From Enterobacter sp. JUb54 (GTDB taxonomy: Bacteria; Pseudomonadota; Gammaproteobacteria; Enterobacterales; Enterobacteriaceae), in assembly GCF_014298075.1 (NCBI RefSeq), contig NZ_CP060418.1, positions 868,001 to 932,000 on the forward strand: a stretch of DNA of 64,000 nucleotides, in the 5' to 3' direction. Position 1 is the first letter of the stretch, and every line of letters starts with the position of its first letter. A program made the position numbers and the translations under genes. The notes beneath the pieces are model-generated. The model ran no database searches and was not told where the DNA came from. It saw nothing but the letters and a program-made list of their open reading frames with translations. Positions 50,631 through 59,653 of the stretch are shown here, piece after piece.

Positions 50631-51467
50631 ATGATAATTAGTGGTAATACGCGCCTGATCGCCCATCTGGGCTATCCGACCGCCAGCTTTAAAGCGCCGA
50701 TGATCTACAACCCGTGGTTTGACCATCAGCAGGTGGATGTCAAAGTGGTGCCCACGGGGGTGAAGCCGGAGGCGTACGCGACCCTGGTGCCGGCGCTGTT
50801 TACGATGACCAACATCATCGGCGCGCTGGTCACCATGCCGCACAAGATTGCCACCTGCGCGCTGGTCGATCACCTCAGCCCGGCGGCGATGATTGCCGGG
50901 GCCTGTAACGCCATTCGCCGCGAAGCGGATGGCAGCCTGAGCGGCGATATGTTTGACGGCGACGGCTTTGTCCTCGGCATCCGCCGGAAAGGCTTTCAGC
51001 CGGCGGGTACCCGGGCGCTGGTGATTGGCTGCGGCGGCGTCGGCTCGGCCATTGCCGCGTCGCTGGCGGCGGCGGGAGTGCGCGCCCTGACGCTGTTCGA
51101 TAGCCGCCAGGAGGCCGCCAAAGCGCTGGCGGACCGGCTATGGCAACACTATCCGACGCTGGATATCAGCCTGATGCAGTGCGATCCGCAAGGCCATGAC
51201 CTGGTGGTCAACGCCACGCCGTTGGGCATGAAGGCCAGCGATCCGCTGCCCGTGGATCCGCAGCGGCTGACCCCCGGCACCTGGGTGGGCGAAGTGGTGA
51301 TGACCCAGGAGTACACGCCGCTGCTGCAGGCCGCCCAGGCCCGAGGCTGCCCGATCCAGCGCGGTACCGATATGCTGTTCGAAATGATCCCTGCCTACCT
51401 GCGTTTCTTCCATCTGCCGGTGGCGACGCCGGAACAGTTGCGCGAACTGGCGCAAATTGACTACTGA
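50631..51467 (+). CDS. Shikimate-dehydrogenase-family oxidoreductase (atypical)
   Basis: A 278-residue AroE/YdiB-family protein. The NAD(P) site is VIGCGGVGSAIAASLAAAG (about 126-144). The catalytic Lys is retained in VTMPHK and an Asp in MFDGDGF in place of NTDGxG. The N-terminal substrate motif is GYPTASFKAPMIYN. Compared with the AroE motif G-P-I-x-H-S-K-S-P, the two carboxylate-binding serines are replaced by Phe and Ala. It may therefore use a different polyol acid or bind it differently. GGAGCAGGGG lies before the ATG, 11 nt after the transporter gene, so they are co-transcribed. It is clearly not the housekeeping AroE. Confidence 0.82.
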   Translation: MIISGNTRLIAHLGYPTASFKAPMIYNPWFDHQQVDVKVVPTGVKPEAYATLVPALFTMTNIIGALVTMPHKIATCALVDHLSPAAMIAGACNAIRREADGSLSGDMFDGDGFVLGIRRKGFQPAGTRALVIGCGGVGSAIAASLAAAGVRALTLFDSRQEAAKALADRLWQHYPTLDISLMQCDPQGHDLVVNATPLGMKASDPLPVDPQRLTPGTWVGEVVMTQEYTPLLQAAQARGCPIQRGTDMLFEMIPAYLRFFHLPVATPEQLRELAQIDY

Positions 51468-51524
51468 ATCGCATAGCGCCCGGGTAACATAGCGTTTTGT
51501 TTCCGGGTATTCAGCGAGCGTCTT

Positions 51525-52265
51525 ATGACATCTTCCGTCGTGTTGCTGGCTGCGGGGAGCCTGAAAGGGGCATTTATCCCGCTGCTGGCACGTTTCCATC
51601 AGCAAACCGGTATTCAGGTCGAGGCCCGTTTTGGTCCTGCAGGCCTGCTCCGCGAGCGCATTGAATCCGGCGAACGCTGTTCGGTGTTTGCCTCCGCCAA
51701 CAGCCAACACCCTCTGGCGCTGCAGCAGGCCGGGCTGGCGGGGGAGTGTCATCCCTTTGCCCGCAATCAGTTGATGCTGACCGCCCGACGCCAGGCATCG
51801 ACTGACGAGGCCGACTGGCTGGGGCTGCTCAGCAACCCGCAGCTGAGGCTGGCAACCTCGACGCCAGGCTGCGACCCTTCCGGCGACTATACCTGGCAAC
51901 TGTTTACCCGCATTGAGGCCGACTTCCCCGGCGTCGGGCGCGCGCTGATGGCCCGCGCTCAGCAGTTGGTAGGGGGCAGAACCTCGCTCAACGTGCCGCC
52001 GAGGGAGACCGCCGGTGGCTGGCTGATCGGTGAAGATTTAGCCGACCTGTTTATCGGCTATGCCCATTACGCCCGCCAGATGACGGCCAGAGACGACCTG
52101 CGCACGGTGGCGATCCCCGCCCCCTGGAATGTACAGGCGGAATACCTGCTGACGATGACCCAGCCGAGCGCCGGGGCGCAGCAGTTATGCCGCTTTATCC
52201 TCGGCGCCGACGGCCAGCAGTTCCTGCGCAGCGCCGGCTTTTTACCCGCTAACGGCGAATCGTAA
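51525..52265 (+). CDS. ModA-like substrate-binding protein lacking a signal peptide
   Basis: This 246-residue product has the type-II binding fold of molybdate/tungstate-binding ModA relatives: LLAAGSLKGAFIPLLARFHQQTG at the N-terminus, RFGPAGLLRERIESGERCSVFASAN near 35-60, and a conserved C-terminal SAGFLPANGES. It starts with MTSSVVLLAAGSLKGAF, i.e. the mature domain itself. No signal sequence exists, and no upstream in-frame start codon is found before the preceding stop, so it should remain cytoplasmic. It overlaps the convergent ABC ATPase gene by 17 nt. Whether it follows the quinate-type operon or belongs with the ModE-box transporter cannot be settled from sequence. Confidence 0.75.
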   Translation: MTSSVVLLAAGSLKGAFIPLLARFHQQTGIQVEARFGPAGLLRERIESGERCSVFASANSQHPLALQQAGLAGECHPFARNQLMLTARRQASTDEADWLGLLSNPQLRLATSTPGCDPSGDYTWQLFTRIEADFPGVGRALMARAQQLVGGRTSLNVPPRETAGGWLIGEDLADLFIGYAHYARQMTARDDLRTVAIPAPWNVQAEYLLTMTQPSAGAQQLCRFILGADGQQFLRSAGFLPANGES

Positions 52266-52998
52266 ACTGCGGTGCCAGCAGCGGGCCCCCGGAATCGGGG
52301 CGCTCGATTTTATGCACCGGTAACCCGTAGGCGCGCTGCAGGTGGCGCTCGCTGAGCACCGCCTCAGAGCGCCCGGCTAGCCACTCGCCGTCCGGCAACA
52401 GCAGCAAAGTATGGCTGGCGACCTGCAGGGCATGGGTTGGATCGTGGGTGGTGAACAGCACCGTGCGCGACTGGCGATAGGCCAGGTCGCTGATCAGCTG
52501 CAGCACCACCTGTTGATTGGAGAGGTCCAGCGCCGAGCAGGGCTCATCCAGCAGGATATTCTGGCTGTCGCCCACCAGCGCCCGGGCAATGAGCGCCATC
52601 TGCTGCTGGCCGCCGGAGAGCGAACGAAAGGCGCTGGTTGCCAGAGAGGCAATCCCCAACTGGCTCAGCGCCTCGTGGACTCGCCTACGATCGTCGTCGC
52701 CGGGCTGGGCGAACAGATTGACCTGGCGGGCGCGACCCATCAGCACCACATCGGCGACCTGCCAGCTAAAGGCCGGACGGAACGACTGCGGGACGATCGC
52801 CACGCCGCCCTGTTGCTGGAAGCTGCCCGCCAGCGGCGGCAGTACCCCGGTCAGGGTGTCGAGCAGCGTGCTTTTGCCGCGTCCGTTGGCGCCGAGTATC
52901 GCCCAGATATCACCGTGCTGGCACTGCAGGCTGAGCGGGGTAAACAATGGCTTACGATGACCAAACTGCAGGGCCGACAGGCTAAGAGAGGGCGTCAT
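52249..52998 (-). CDS. FecE/BtuD-type ABC transporter ATPase (predicted molybdate/tungstate)
   Basis: A 249-residue ABC ATPase with Walker A GANGRGKST, signature LSGGQQQM and Walker B ILLDEPCSALD. It is the last gene of a three-gene importer and begins at the stop of the permease gene (TGATG overlap). The family covers iron-chelate, B12 and MolC molybdate ATPases. The ModE-type palindrome before the operon favours the molybdate/tungstate assignment. Confidence 0.85.
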   Translation of the reverse strand: MTPSLSLSALQFGHRKPLFTPLSLQCQHGDIWAILGANGRGKSTLLDTLTGVLPPLAGSFQQQGGVAIVPQSFRPAFSWQVADVVLMGRARQVNLFAQPGDDDRRRVHEALSQLGIASLATSAFRSLSGGQQQMALIARALVGDSQNILLDEPCSALDLSNQQVVLQLISDLAYRQSRTVLFTTHDPTHALQVASHTLLLLPDGEWLAGRSEAVLSERHLQRAYGLPVHKIERPDSGGPLLAPQFTIRR

Positions 52999-54002
52999 CA
53001 GGCGGCACTCCGGCGGCGGGACTGCACCAGCAGCCAGGTAAACAGCGGGGCGCCGAGCAGGGCGGTAATGATGCCCACCGGGACCTCCGCCTGGGTCAGC
53101 GAGCGCGCCAGGTCATCCACCACGATCATAAAGCCGCCCCCGAGACAGAAAGCGGTCGGCAGCAGTCGACGGTGGTCGGCACCTACCAGCAGTCGTGCCA
53201 GATGGGGGATCACCAGCCCGACCCACGCAATACTGCCGCTCACCGCCACCTGCGCGGCAACCAGCACGGCGCAGCACACCAGCACGCCACGGCGCAGCGC
53301 GGTCACCGGCACGCCGAGACCGCGGGCGTCTTTCTCATCCAGCGCCAGCAGATTAATCCGCCAGCGCAGCGCCAGCAGGATCGCCGCGGTAATCAGGATC
53401 GGCGGTGCCATCATCGCCACTTTGTGCCAGTTGGCGGTGGCGAAGCTGCCCAGCAGCCAGAAGACGATATTGGGCAGCGTCTCTTCGCTGTCGGCCAGAT
53501 ACTGCATCAGGCTGACGAGGGCGGCGAAAAAGCCGCTGAGGACGATCCCGGAGAGGATCAACACCAGCGTATTTTCCCGTCCTTGTAGCGCGGCAATCAG
53601 ATACACCAGCATCAGCGCCAGCAGGCCAAAACCAAAGGTGGAGGCCATCATCAGCAGAGTGTCCAGCCCCAGTAGAATCGCCAGGGTGCCGCCAAACGCC
53701 GAGCCGGAGGTGACGCCGATAATATGCGGGTCGACCAGCGGGTTCTGGAACACGCCCTGCAGCGTCGCCCCGCACAGCCCCAATGCGCCACCGGCCAGCA
53801 GCGCCATCACCACCCGGGGCAGGCGTACCGACCAGACGATCTGCCCGGCAATTCCGTCCCCGGGCGGCGCCTGCGTCAGCTGGGTTATCACCGCGGCGGG
53901 GCTCAGGTGATACTGGCCGACGCAGAGCGAAGCGAGAGCAATCACCAGGGTCGTCAGCGCCAGCCCGCTCTGTAGCAGGGCCGAATGACGATTACTGCGC
54001 AT
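52998..54002 (-). CDS. FecCD-type ABC transporter permease (predicted molybdate/tungstate)
   Basis: A 334-residue permease with about ten transmembrane helices and the FecCD signatures IVWSVRLPRVVMALLAGGALGLCGATLQGVFQNPLVDPHIIGVTSG and GSIAWVGLVIPHLARLLVGADHR. The start overlaps the binding-protein gene by 11 nt, so the three genes are one unit. MolB of Haemophilus influenzae has the same architecture and carries molybdate and tungstate; sequence alone cannot exclude an iron-chelate substrate. Confidence 0.87.
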   Translation of the reverse strand: MRSNRHSALLQSGLALTTLVIALASLCVGQYHLSPAAVITQLTQAPPGDGIAGQIVWSVRLPRVVMALLAGGALGLCGATLQGVFQNPLVDPHIIGVTSGSAFGGTLAILLGLDTLLMMASTFGFGLLALMLVYLIAALQGRENTLVLILSGIVLSGFFAALVSLMQYLADSEETLPNIVFWLLGSFATANWHKVAMMAPPILITAAILLALRWRINLLALDEKDARGLGVPVTALRRGVLVCCAVLVAAQVAVSGSIAWVGLVIPHLARLLVGADHRRLLPTAFCLGGGFMIVVDDLARSLTQAEVPVGIITALLGAPLFTWLLVQSRRRSAA

Positions 54003-55053
54003 CGGGCGTCCATTTCACGCGATAAAACCGCTGGTAGTAATCTGCGGCGCGGGCGTCAACATCGACTCCCTGATAGCGGGAAGGATAGAGTTTTTTCGCC
54101 ATCCACAGTTCACCGAGCGCCAGCGCTTCCGGCATCGGATAGCCCCAGGCTTTGGCATACTCCGGCATCAGCCACACGCGGTGGTTTTTCACCGCATCAA
54201 TGCCTTGCCACTGCGGATCGTTGACGATCTGCGTCACCACCTGCGGGTAACGGTCCTGCACAAAGATCACCTGCGGATTCCACTGCAATACCTGTTCCAG
54301 CGAGACCTGGCGCGCCCCTTTGACCGTTGCCGCCGCGACGTTTAAGGCCCCGGCGTGTTTCATCATCAGCCCGGTATACTTGCCCGAACCATAGGTATTG
54401 AGGTCCGGGTTGGCCATATACACGCGGACCCGCTGGTCGTCAGGAATATCGGCCACCGGAGCGTTGGCCGCTTTGCGGGCCGCGAAGGTGTAGTCAATCA
54501 GCGCCTGCGCCTGGCTCTGGCGCTCGACCACCTCGCCAATCAGGCGGATGCCCTGCGTCAGCCCTTGGTTATAGGCCTGCTCTTCATCGGCCATCGACGG
54601 GTTCATCTTGTTTTTTTCGCCCGCGGCATCCTGGCGCAATGACACCGCCACCACCGGGATCCCGGCGTTCTGAATCTGCTGAATCATCGCCGGCGGGGCA
54701 TAGTTGGCGACAAACACCACCTGCGGGTGCAGCGCCATCAGGCTTTCGATATTGACCTGGGTTAAGTCCCCGGGCATCGGCAGCTGTTCGATACCCGGCA
54801 TAAAGCGGGCGAATGCCGGGCCGAGCTGTTTTTTCCAGCTGTTCATCACCCCGACGATATCGTCGGCGGCGTTGAGCTGCACCAGCAGGTTCAGGGTCTG
54901 GTGCTGGAGCACCACCACGCGGGTCACATGGTCCGGAATGGTCACTTCACGGCCGAGTTGGTCGGTGACGGTACGTTCAGCAAAGGCATGGCTGGCAAAC
55001 AGGCAGGCGCCGATCAGCGTCAGCCCTGGTAACAGACGGGAGAGAGTTGGCAT
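53992..55053 (-). CDS. FecB/BtuF-type periplasmic binding protein (predicted molybdate/tungstate)
   Basis: A 353-residue binding protein with a signal peptide (MPTLSRLLPGLTLIGACLFASHAFA, cleavage before ERTV) and a class III helical-backbone fold: VTDQLGREVTIPDHVTRVVVLQHQTLNLLVQL near 28-60 and ESLMALHPQVVFVANYAPPAMIQQ near 103. It is the first gene of the transporter operon, 26 bp from a ModE-type box. MolA of H. influenzae has this fold and binds molybdate and tungstate. No outer-membrane TonB receptor is adjacent, which would be usual for a siderophore system. Confidence 0.85.
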   Translation of the reverse strand: MPTLSRLLPGLTLIGACLFASHAFAERTVTDQLGREVTIPDHVTRVVVLQHQTLNLLVQLNAADDIVGVMNSWKKQLGPAFARFMPGIEQLPMPGDLTQVNIESLMALHPQVVFVANYAPPAMIQQIQNAGIPVVAVSLRQDAAGEKNKMNPSMADEEQAYNQGLTQGIRLIGEVVERQSQAQALIDYTFAARKAANAPVADIPDDQRVRVYMANPDLNTYGSGKYTGLMMKHAGALNVAAATVKGARQVSLEQVLQWNPQVIFVQDRYPQVVTQIVNDPQWQGIDAVKNHRVWLMPEYAKAWGYPMPEALALGELWMAKKLYPSRYQGVDVDARAADYYQRFYRVKWTPDAQ

Positions 55054-55078
55054 GAGAAGGCTCGGTTGCGTAAGAAGA

Positions 55079-55106
55079 ATCGCTGTGTATTAGAATATAT
55101 AGCGAT
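55079..55106. promoter_or_regulatory. ModE-type operator of the ABC transporter
   Basis: ATCGCTGTGTA, six bases (TTAGAA) and TATATAGCGAT form an inverted repeat with 9 of 11 matching arm positions. This is the layout of known ModE sites (CGnTATAT...AYATAnCG). It overlaps the likely promoter of the binding-protein gene, where molybdate-loaded ModE would block transcription. Confidence 0.8.
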
Positions 55107-55152
55107 GCAGGAAGCAATTTTTTAGCGACCGATATAGCCGTTCAGAACAACT

Positions 55153-55959
55153 TTACTCGTAAAAAACTTCTTCTTCGGCCATCCGCGCCTCAATCTGGTT
55201 GGCGACGTTTTGCAGCGGGGCGAGATATTTCTGCGCGGCCTGCTCGATGGTCATCGCTTTGGCCATATACACCAGGTTCAGGCAACCAATCACCCGTTGC
55301 TGGAGGCGGATCGGCACGGCGATGGAGGCGATTTTCTCCTCCTGTTGCCAGCCGCGGAAGTTCTCGCCGTAACCGTTGAGGCGCGTTCGTTCGAGGATCG
55401 CGGCTAGCCTGGCTGGCTCCCGCGCCAGCTGGTATTCCACTTCCGGGCGGGCCGCGAGCAGCTCGATCATCGCCTGACGTTCGTGCTCCGGCGCGAAGGC
55501 CAGCCAGGTTAATCCCGAGGCGGTCAGCAGCAACGGCAGGCGGCGCCCGACCATCGCCCGGTGAAAGGAGAGGCGGCTAAAACGGTGGGTGGTTTCGCGT
55601 ACCACCATCGCATCGACGTCCAGCGTGGTGATGTCCGTTGGCCACAATACTTCCCGCAGTAGCTCGCCCAGCAGGGGCGTTGCGAGGGCAGAAATCCAAT
55701 GCTCGTCACGAAATCCCTCACTCAACTGACGGATTTTGATGGTTAAACGGAAGCTGTCATCCGAGCGGCTGCGGCGGACATAACCCTCCTCCTGCAGCGT
55801 CTCCAGCAATCGTCTGACGGTGGTGCGATGCAGGCCGCTAAACTCCGCCAGGGTGCCGACCGTGGCCCCTCCGTCGAATTTATTTAACAAATTTAATAAC
55901 AATAACCCGCGGGTTAAACCGCGCACCGTTTTGTAATCTGCTGCGCTATTCTCTCGCAT
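55153..55959 (-). CDS. mhpR: MhpR, IclR-family activator of mhp genes
   Basis: A 268-residue IclR-type regulator strongly matching E. coli MhpR (YKTVRGLTRGLLLLNLLNKFDGGATVGTLAEFSGLHRTTVRRLLETLQEEGYVRRS; TTHRFSRLSFHRAMVGRRLPLL). MhpR activates the mhp operon with 3-(3-hydroxyphenyl)propionate as effector. The start at 55959 has GAGGGAAT before it and gives the family N-terminus. It is divergent from mhpA, with the 17-bp MhpR palindrome between them. Confidence 0.95.
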   Translation of the reverse strand: MRENSAADYKTVRGLTRGLLLLNLLNKFDGGATVGTLAEFSGLHRTTVRRLLETLQEEGYVRRSRSDDSFRLTIKIRQLSEGFRDEHWISALATPLLGELLREVLWPTDITTLDVDAMVVRETTHRFSRLSFHRAMVGRRLPLLLTASGLTWLAFAPEHERQAMIELLAARPEVEYQLAREPARLAAILERTRLNGYGENFRGWQQEEKIASIAVPIRLQQRVIGCLNLVYMAKAMTIEQAAQKYLAPLQNVANQIEARMAEEEVFYE

Positions 55960-55991
55960 ATTCCCTCGATAAATATCCAGATAAACAACGT

Positions 55992-56008
55992 TGTGCACCT
56001 GGTGCACA
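55992..56008. promoter_or_regulatory. MhpR operator
   Basis: TGTGCACCTGGTGCACA is a perfect 17-bp palindrome around one central base. It is essentially the MhpR site of E. coli and lies about 59 bp before the predicted mhpA transcription start. Confidence 0.92.
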
Positions 56009-56024
56009 TCAGGCGATGTTTTGA

Positions 56025-56052
56025 TTGTAGCGCAATACCCCCTGCCTATACT
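56025..56052 (+). promoter_or_regulatory. mhpA promoter
   Basis: TTGTAG (56025-56030), 16 bp and TATACT (56047-56052). The weak -35 fits a promoter that needs the activator bound upstream. Confidence 0.55.
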
Positions 56053-56149
56053 GGCCTCACTATAAAAATACATTCACATCTGATTAACAAATTGTGCGGC
56101 GCCCGGTTTCCGACGCGACGGCACTTTGTCTGAGTCGTGAGGTTCTGAA

Positions 56150-57814
56150 ATGACAACATCAAATCCGGATATTCAACCTGCTGTACAGCACACCGCCCAG
56201 GTGGTCATCGCCGGCGCGGGTCCGGTCGGCCTGATGATGGCCAACTACCTTGGCCAGATGGGGGTCAGCGTGTTGGTAGTCGAAAAGCTCGATAAGCTGA
56301 TTGATTACCCACGCGCCATCGGTATTGATGACGAATCGCTGCGGGCGATGCAGGGCATCGGGCTGGTGGAGAACGTGCTGCCGCATACTACCCCGTGGCA
56401 CGCGATGCGTTTTCTGACGCCGAAAGGCCGCTGCTTCGCCGATATCCAGCCGATGACCGACGAGTTTGGCTGGCCACGACGTAACGCCTTTATTCAGCCG
56501 CAGGTCGATGCGATGATGTACGAAGGGCTGCAACGCTTTCCCCACGTGCGCTGCCTGTTTTCCCGCGAAGTCGAAGCCTTCAGCCAGTCGGCGCAGGCGG
56601 TGACCCTAAATCTGAAAGGGCCGGAAGGCGAGCGCGAAACGGTTCAGGCCGACTGGCTGGTGGCCTGCGACGGCGGCGGAAGCCTGATTCGCCGCAGCTT
56701 AAATATCCCCTTTGAAGGCAAAACCGCTCACAACCAGTGGATCGTCATTGATATTGCCAACGATCCGCTGGCGACGCCGCACGTCTATCTGTGCTGCGAC
56801 CCGGTACGCCCGTATGTTTCGGCGGCGTTGCCGCACGGCGTGCGCCGCTTCGAATTTATGGTGATGCCGGGCGAAACCGAAGCACAGTTGAGCGAACCGC
56901 AGAATATGCGCAACTTGCTGAGCAAAGTGCTGCCGGACCCGGACAACGTCGAACTGATCCGCCAGCGCGTCTACACCCATAACGCCCGTATCGCCGAACG
57001 CTTCCGGGTGGACCGTATCCTGCTGGCGGGCGATGCCGCGCACATCATGCCGGTGTGGCAGGGGCAGGGCTACAACAGCGGGATGCGCGATGCCTTTAAC
57101 CTCGCCTGGAAACTGGCGCTGGTGGTCAACGGCAAGGCGGGGAGCGGCTTACTCGACAGCTATCAGCAGGAGCGACGCGACCATGCCAAAGCGATGATTG
57201 ACCTCTCGGTCACCGCCGGCAACGTGCTGGCGCCGCCAAAACGCTGGCACGGCACCCTGCGCGATGGGATCACCTGGCTGCTGAATTACGTTCCGCCGGT
57301 GAAGCGTTACTTCCTTGAAATGCGCTTTAAGCCGATGCCGCAGTACCGCGACGGGGCGCTGCTGACGGAAGGCGCAAGCCAGACCTCGCCGGTGGGGAAA
57401 ATGTTCATCCAGCCAAAAGTGACGCTGGAAGACGGCACGGTCACCTTGCTGGATGAGGTCCTCGGCGCCCGTTTCGCGATTATCGCCTGGGGCTGTAACC
57501 CGCAATGGGGGCTGAATCGCGAGCAGATCGCCCAGTGGAATGCGGTCGGGGTGCGCTTTATCCAGGTGGTGCCGGAGGTCCAGATTCACCGCCAGCAGGA
57601 TAATTTCGCCGGAGTGCTGCGCGTCGGCGACACGCAAAACCGCCTGAAAAGCTGGTTTGCTGAATACGACACCGCCATCGCGGTGGTGCGGCCTGACCGT
57701 TTCGTGGCGACGGTGGCTATCCCGCAAACCCTCGGCGGAATGCTGGACCGTCTGGCAAGCAAAATGAGTCTGGCGCCGGTCGGTGACGCCGCTGCTATCA
57801 ACAAGGTGGCCTGA
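56150..57814 (+). CDS. mhpA: 3-(3-hydroxyphenyl)propionate hydroxylase
   Basis: A 554-residue class A flavoprotein monooxygenase that adds a hydroxyl group to 3-(3-hydroxyphenyl)propionate, giving the 2,3-dihydroxy compound, with NADH and O2. FAD motifs: [17 protein letters not shown] near 20 and [34 protein letters not shown] near 288. It is the first gene of mhpABCDFE under MhpR control. mhpB begins 1 nt after the stop. Confidence 0.96.
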   Translation: MTTSNPDIQPAVQHTAQVVIAGAGPVGLMMANYLGQMGVSVLVVEKLDKLIDYPRAIGIDDESLRAMQGIGLVENVLPHTTPWHAMRFLTPKGRCFADIQPMTDEFGWPRRNAFIQPQVDAMMYEGLQRFPHVRCLFSREVEAFSQSAQAVTLNLKGPEGERETVQADWLVACDGGGSLIRRSLNIPFEGKTAHNQWIVIDIANDPLATPHVYLCCDPVRPYVSAALPHGVRRFEFMVMPGETEAQLSEPQNMRNLLSKVLPDPDNVELIRQRVYTHNARIAERFRVDRILLAGDAAHIMPVWQGQGYNSGMRDAFNLAWKLALVVNGKAGSGLLDSYQQERRDHAKAMIDLSVTAGNVLAPPKRWHGTLRDGITWLLNYVPPVKRYFLEMRFKPMPQYRDGALLTEGASQTSPVGKMFIQPKVTLEDGTVTLLDEVLGARFAIIAWGCNPQWGLNREQIAQWNAVGVRFIQVVPEVQIHRQQDNFAGVLRVGDTQNRLKSWFAEYDTAIAVVRPDRFVATVAIPQTLGGMLDRLASKMSLAPVGDAAAINKVA

Positions 57815-57815
57815 T

Positions 57816-58760
57816 ATGAATGCCTATTTGCACTGTCTCTCTCACACCCCGCTGGTGGGCTATGTTGACCCGGAACCGGCGGTACTCGACGAAGTGAACG
57901 GCGTGATCGCCGCGGCCCGGGCGCGGATCGCCGCGTTCAACCCTGAACTGGTGGTGCTGTTTGCCCCCGACCACTACAACGGTTTTTTCTACGATGTGAT
58001 GCCGCCGTTTTGCTTAGGGGTTGGTGCAACATCGATCGGCGATTTCTCCAGCGCCAGCGGGACCTTACCGGTGCCGGCGGCGCTGGCGGAAGCCTGCGCG
58101 CATTCAGTGATGAAAAGCGGCATCGACCTCGCAGTCTCCTACTGCATGCAGGTGGATCACGGCTTCGCACAGCCGCTGGAGTTCCTGCTCGGCGGACTCG
58201 ATAACGTGCCGGTGCTACCGGTGTTTATTAACGGCGTTGCCACGCCGCTGCCGGGATTCCAGCGCACCCGCATGATGGGCGAGGCGATGGGGCAGTTCCT
58301 CACCACCCTCAACAAACGGGTGCTGATTCTGGGATCCGGCGGTCTGTCGCACCAGCCGCCGGTGCCGGAGCTGGCGAAGGCCGATGCCCATATGCGCGAT
58401 CGCCTGCTCGGCAGCGGCAGGCAGCTGCCGCCGGAAGAGCGTGAACGGCGCCAGCATCGGGTGATCAGCGCCGCGAAGCAGTTCGTTGACGATCAGAACT
58501 CGCTCTATCCGCTGAACCCGATCTGGGACAACCGCTTTATGAGCCTGCTGGAGCAGGGACGGCTGACGGAGCTGGACGCCGTCAGCAATGACGAACTGTC
58601 GGCGATGGCCGGCAAATCAACCCACGAAATTAAAACCTGGGTGGCGGCCTTTGCGGCGCTGTCCGCGTTTGGCGACTGGCGCTGCGAAGGGCGCTACTAC
58701 CGGCCGATACCGGAATGGATTGCCGGATTTGGCTCACTGAGCGCCACCCCCCGGAACTGA
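57816..58760 (+). CDS. mhpB: 2,3-dihydroxyphenylpropionate 1,2-dioxygenase
   Basis: A 314-residue class III (LigB-type) extradiol dioxygenase that opens the aromatic ring next to the two hydroxyls using Fe(II). Conserved His residues are in [22 protein letters not shown] and [14 protein letters not shown]. The start at 57816 matches the E. coli N-terminus [15 protein letters not shown]; the frame from 57783 overlaps mhpA and is not conserved. Confidence 0.95.
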   Translation: MNAYLHCLSHTPLVGYVDPEPAVLDEVNGVIAAARARIAAFNPELVVLFAPDHYNGFFYDVMPPFCLGVGATSIGDFSSASGTLPVPAALAEACAHSVMKSGIDLAVSYCMQVDHGFAQPLEFLLGGLDNVPVLPVFINGVATPLPGFQRTRMMGEAMGQFLTTLNKRVLILGSGGLSHQPPVPELAKADAHMRDRLLGSGRQLPPEERERRQHRVISAAKQFVDDQNSLYPLNPIWDNRFMSLLEQGRLTELDAVSNDELSAMAGKSTHEIKTWVAAFAALSAFGDWRCEGRYYRPIPEWIAGFGSLSATPRN

Positions 58761-58777
58761 ATCATCAGGAGAGAAAT

Positions 58778-59644
58778 ATGACTTATCAACCGCAGACCGA
58801 AGCCGCAACCAGCCGTTTTCTGACCGTCGAAGAAGGCGGAAGTACGCTGCGCGTTCACCTTAACGACTGTGGCCACGGCGCTGAAACCGTCGTGCTGCTG
58901 CACGGTTCAGGACCGGGCGCCACCGGCTGGGCTAACTTTAGCCGCAATATCGACCCGCTGGTGGCCGCAGGCTACCGCGTGCTGCTGCTGGACTGCCCCG
59001 GCTGGGGGAAAAGCGACACTATCGTCAACACCGGTTCCCGCTCTGACCTCAACGCGCGGATCCTCAAGCAGGTTGTCGATCAGTTAGGGATCGACAAGGT
59101 CCATCTGCTGGGGAACTCGATGGGCGGGCACAGCGCGGTGGCCTTCACCCTGAGCTGGCCGGAGCGCGTCGGCAAACTGGTGCTGATGGGCGGCGGAACC
59201 GGCGGCATGAGCCTGTTCACGCCGATGCCGACCGAAGGGATCAAGCTCCTGAATGCGCTGTATCGTGAACCGACCATCGAAAACCTGAAGCGCATGATGA
59301 ACATCTTCGTCTTCGACACCCGCGATCTGACCGAAGCGCTGTTTGAAGCGCGGCTGAACAACATGCTGTCGCGCCGGGATCACCTCGAAAGCTTTGTGAA
59401 AAGCCTTGAGGCTAACCCGAAGCAGTTCCCGGACTTTGGCCCACGGCTGGGCGAGATCGCCGCTCAGACCCTGATCGTCTGGGGGCGCAACGATCGCTTC
59501 GTCCCGATGGATGCCGCCCTGCGTCTGCTCTCCGGGATCAACGGTGCCGAACTGCATATCTATCGCGACTGCGGCCACTGGGCGCAGTGGGAACACGCCG
59601 ACAGTTTCAACCAGCTGGTGCTGGATTTCCTGGCGCGCCAATAA
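58778..59644 (+). CDS. mhpC: 2-hydroxy-6-ketonona-2,4-dienedioate hydrolase
   Basis: A 288-residue alpha/beta hydrolase that splits the C-C bond of the ring-fission product, releasing succinate and 2-hydroxypenta-2,4-dienoate. Catalytic triad: Ser in GNSMGGHSA, Asp in WGRNDRFVP and His in [10 protein letters not shown]; oxyanion motif [10 protein letters not shown]. The start at 58778 follows CAGGAGAG and equals the E. coli length. Confidence 0.96.
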   Translation: MTYQPQTEAATSRFLTVEEGGSTLRVHLNDCGHGAETVVLLHGSGPGATGWANFSRNIDPLVAAGYRVLLLDCPGWGKSDTIVNTGSRSDLNARILKQVVDQLGIDKVHLLGNSMGGHSAVAFTLSWPERVGKLVLMGGGTGGMSLFTPMPTEGIKLLNALYREPTIENLKRMMNIFVFDTRDLTEALFEARLNNMLSRRDHLESFVKSLEANPKQFPDFGPRLGEIAAQTLIVWGRNDRFVPMDAALRLLSGINGAELHIYRDCGHWAQWEHADSFNQLVLDFLARQ

Positions 59645-59653
59645 GGAGCCGCA

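Noticed and set aside
51468-51496. Second ModE operator before the ModA-like gene
   Set aside because: Only one half (ACATAGCG) fits; the left arm is poor and the spacing is one base longer, so it is mentioned as a weak hint and not listed as a feature.
52411-53910. 499-codon plus-strand frame across the ABC ATPase and permease genes
   Set aside because: Shadow of two clear genes with Walker and FecCD motifs on the minus strand.
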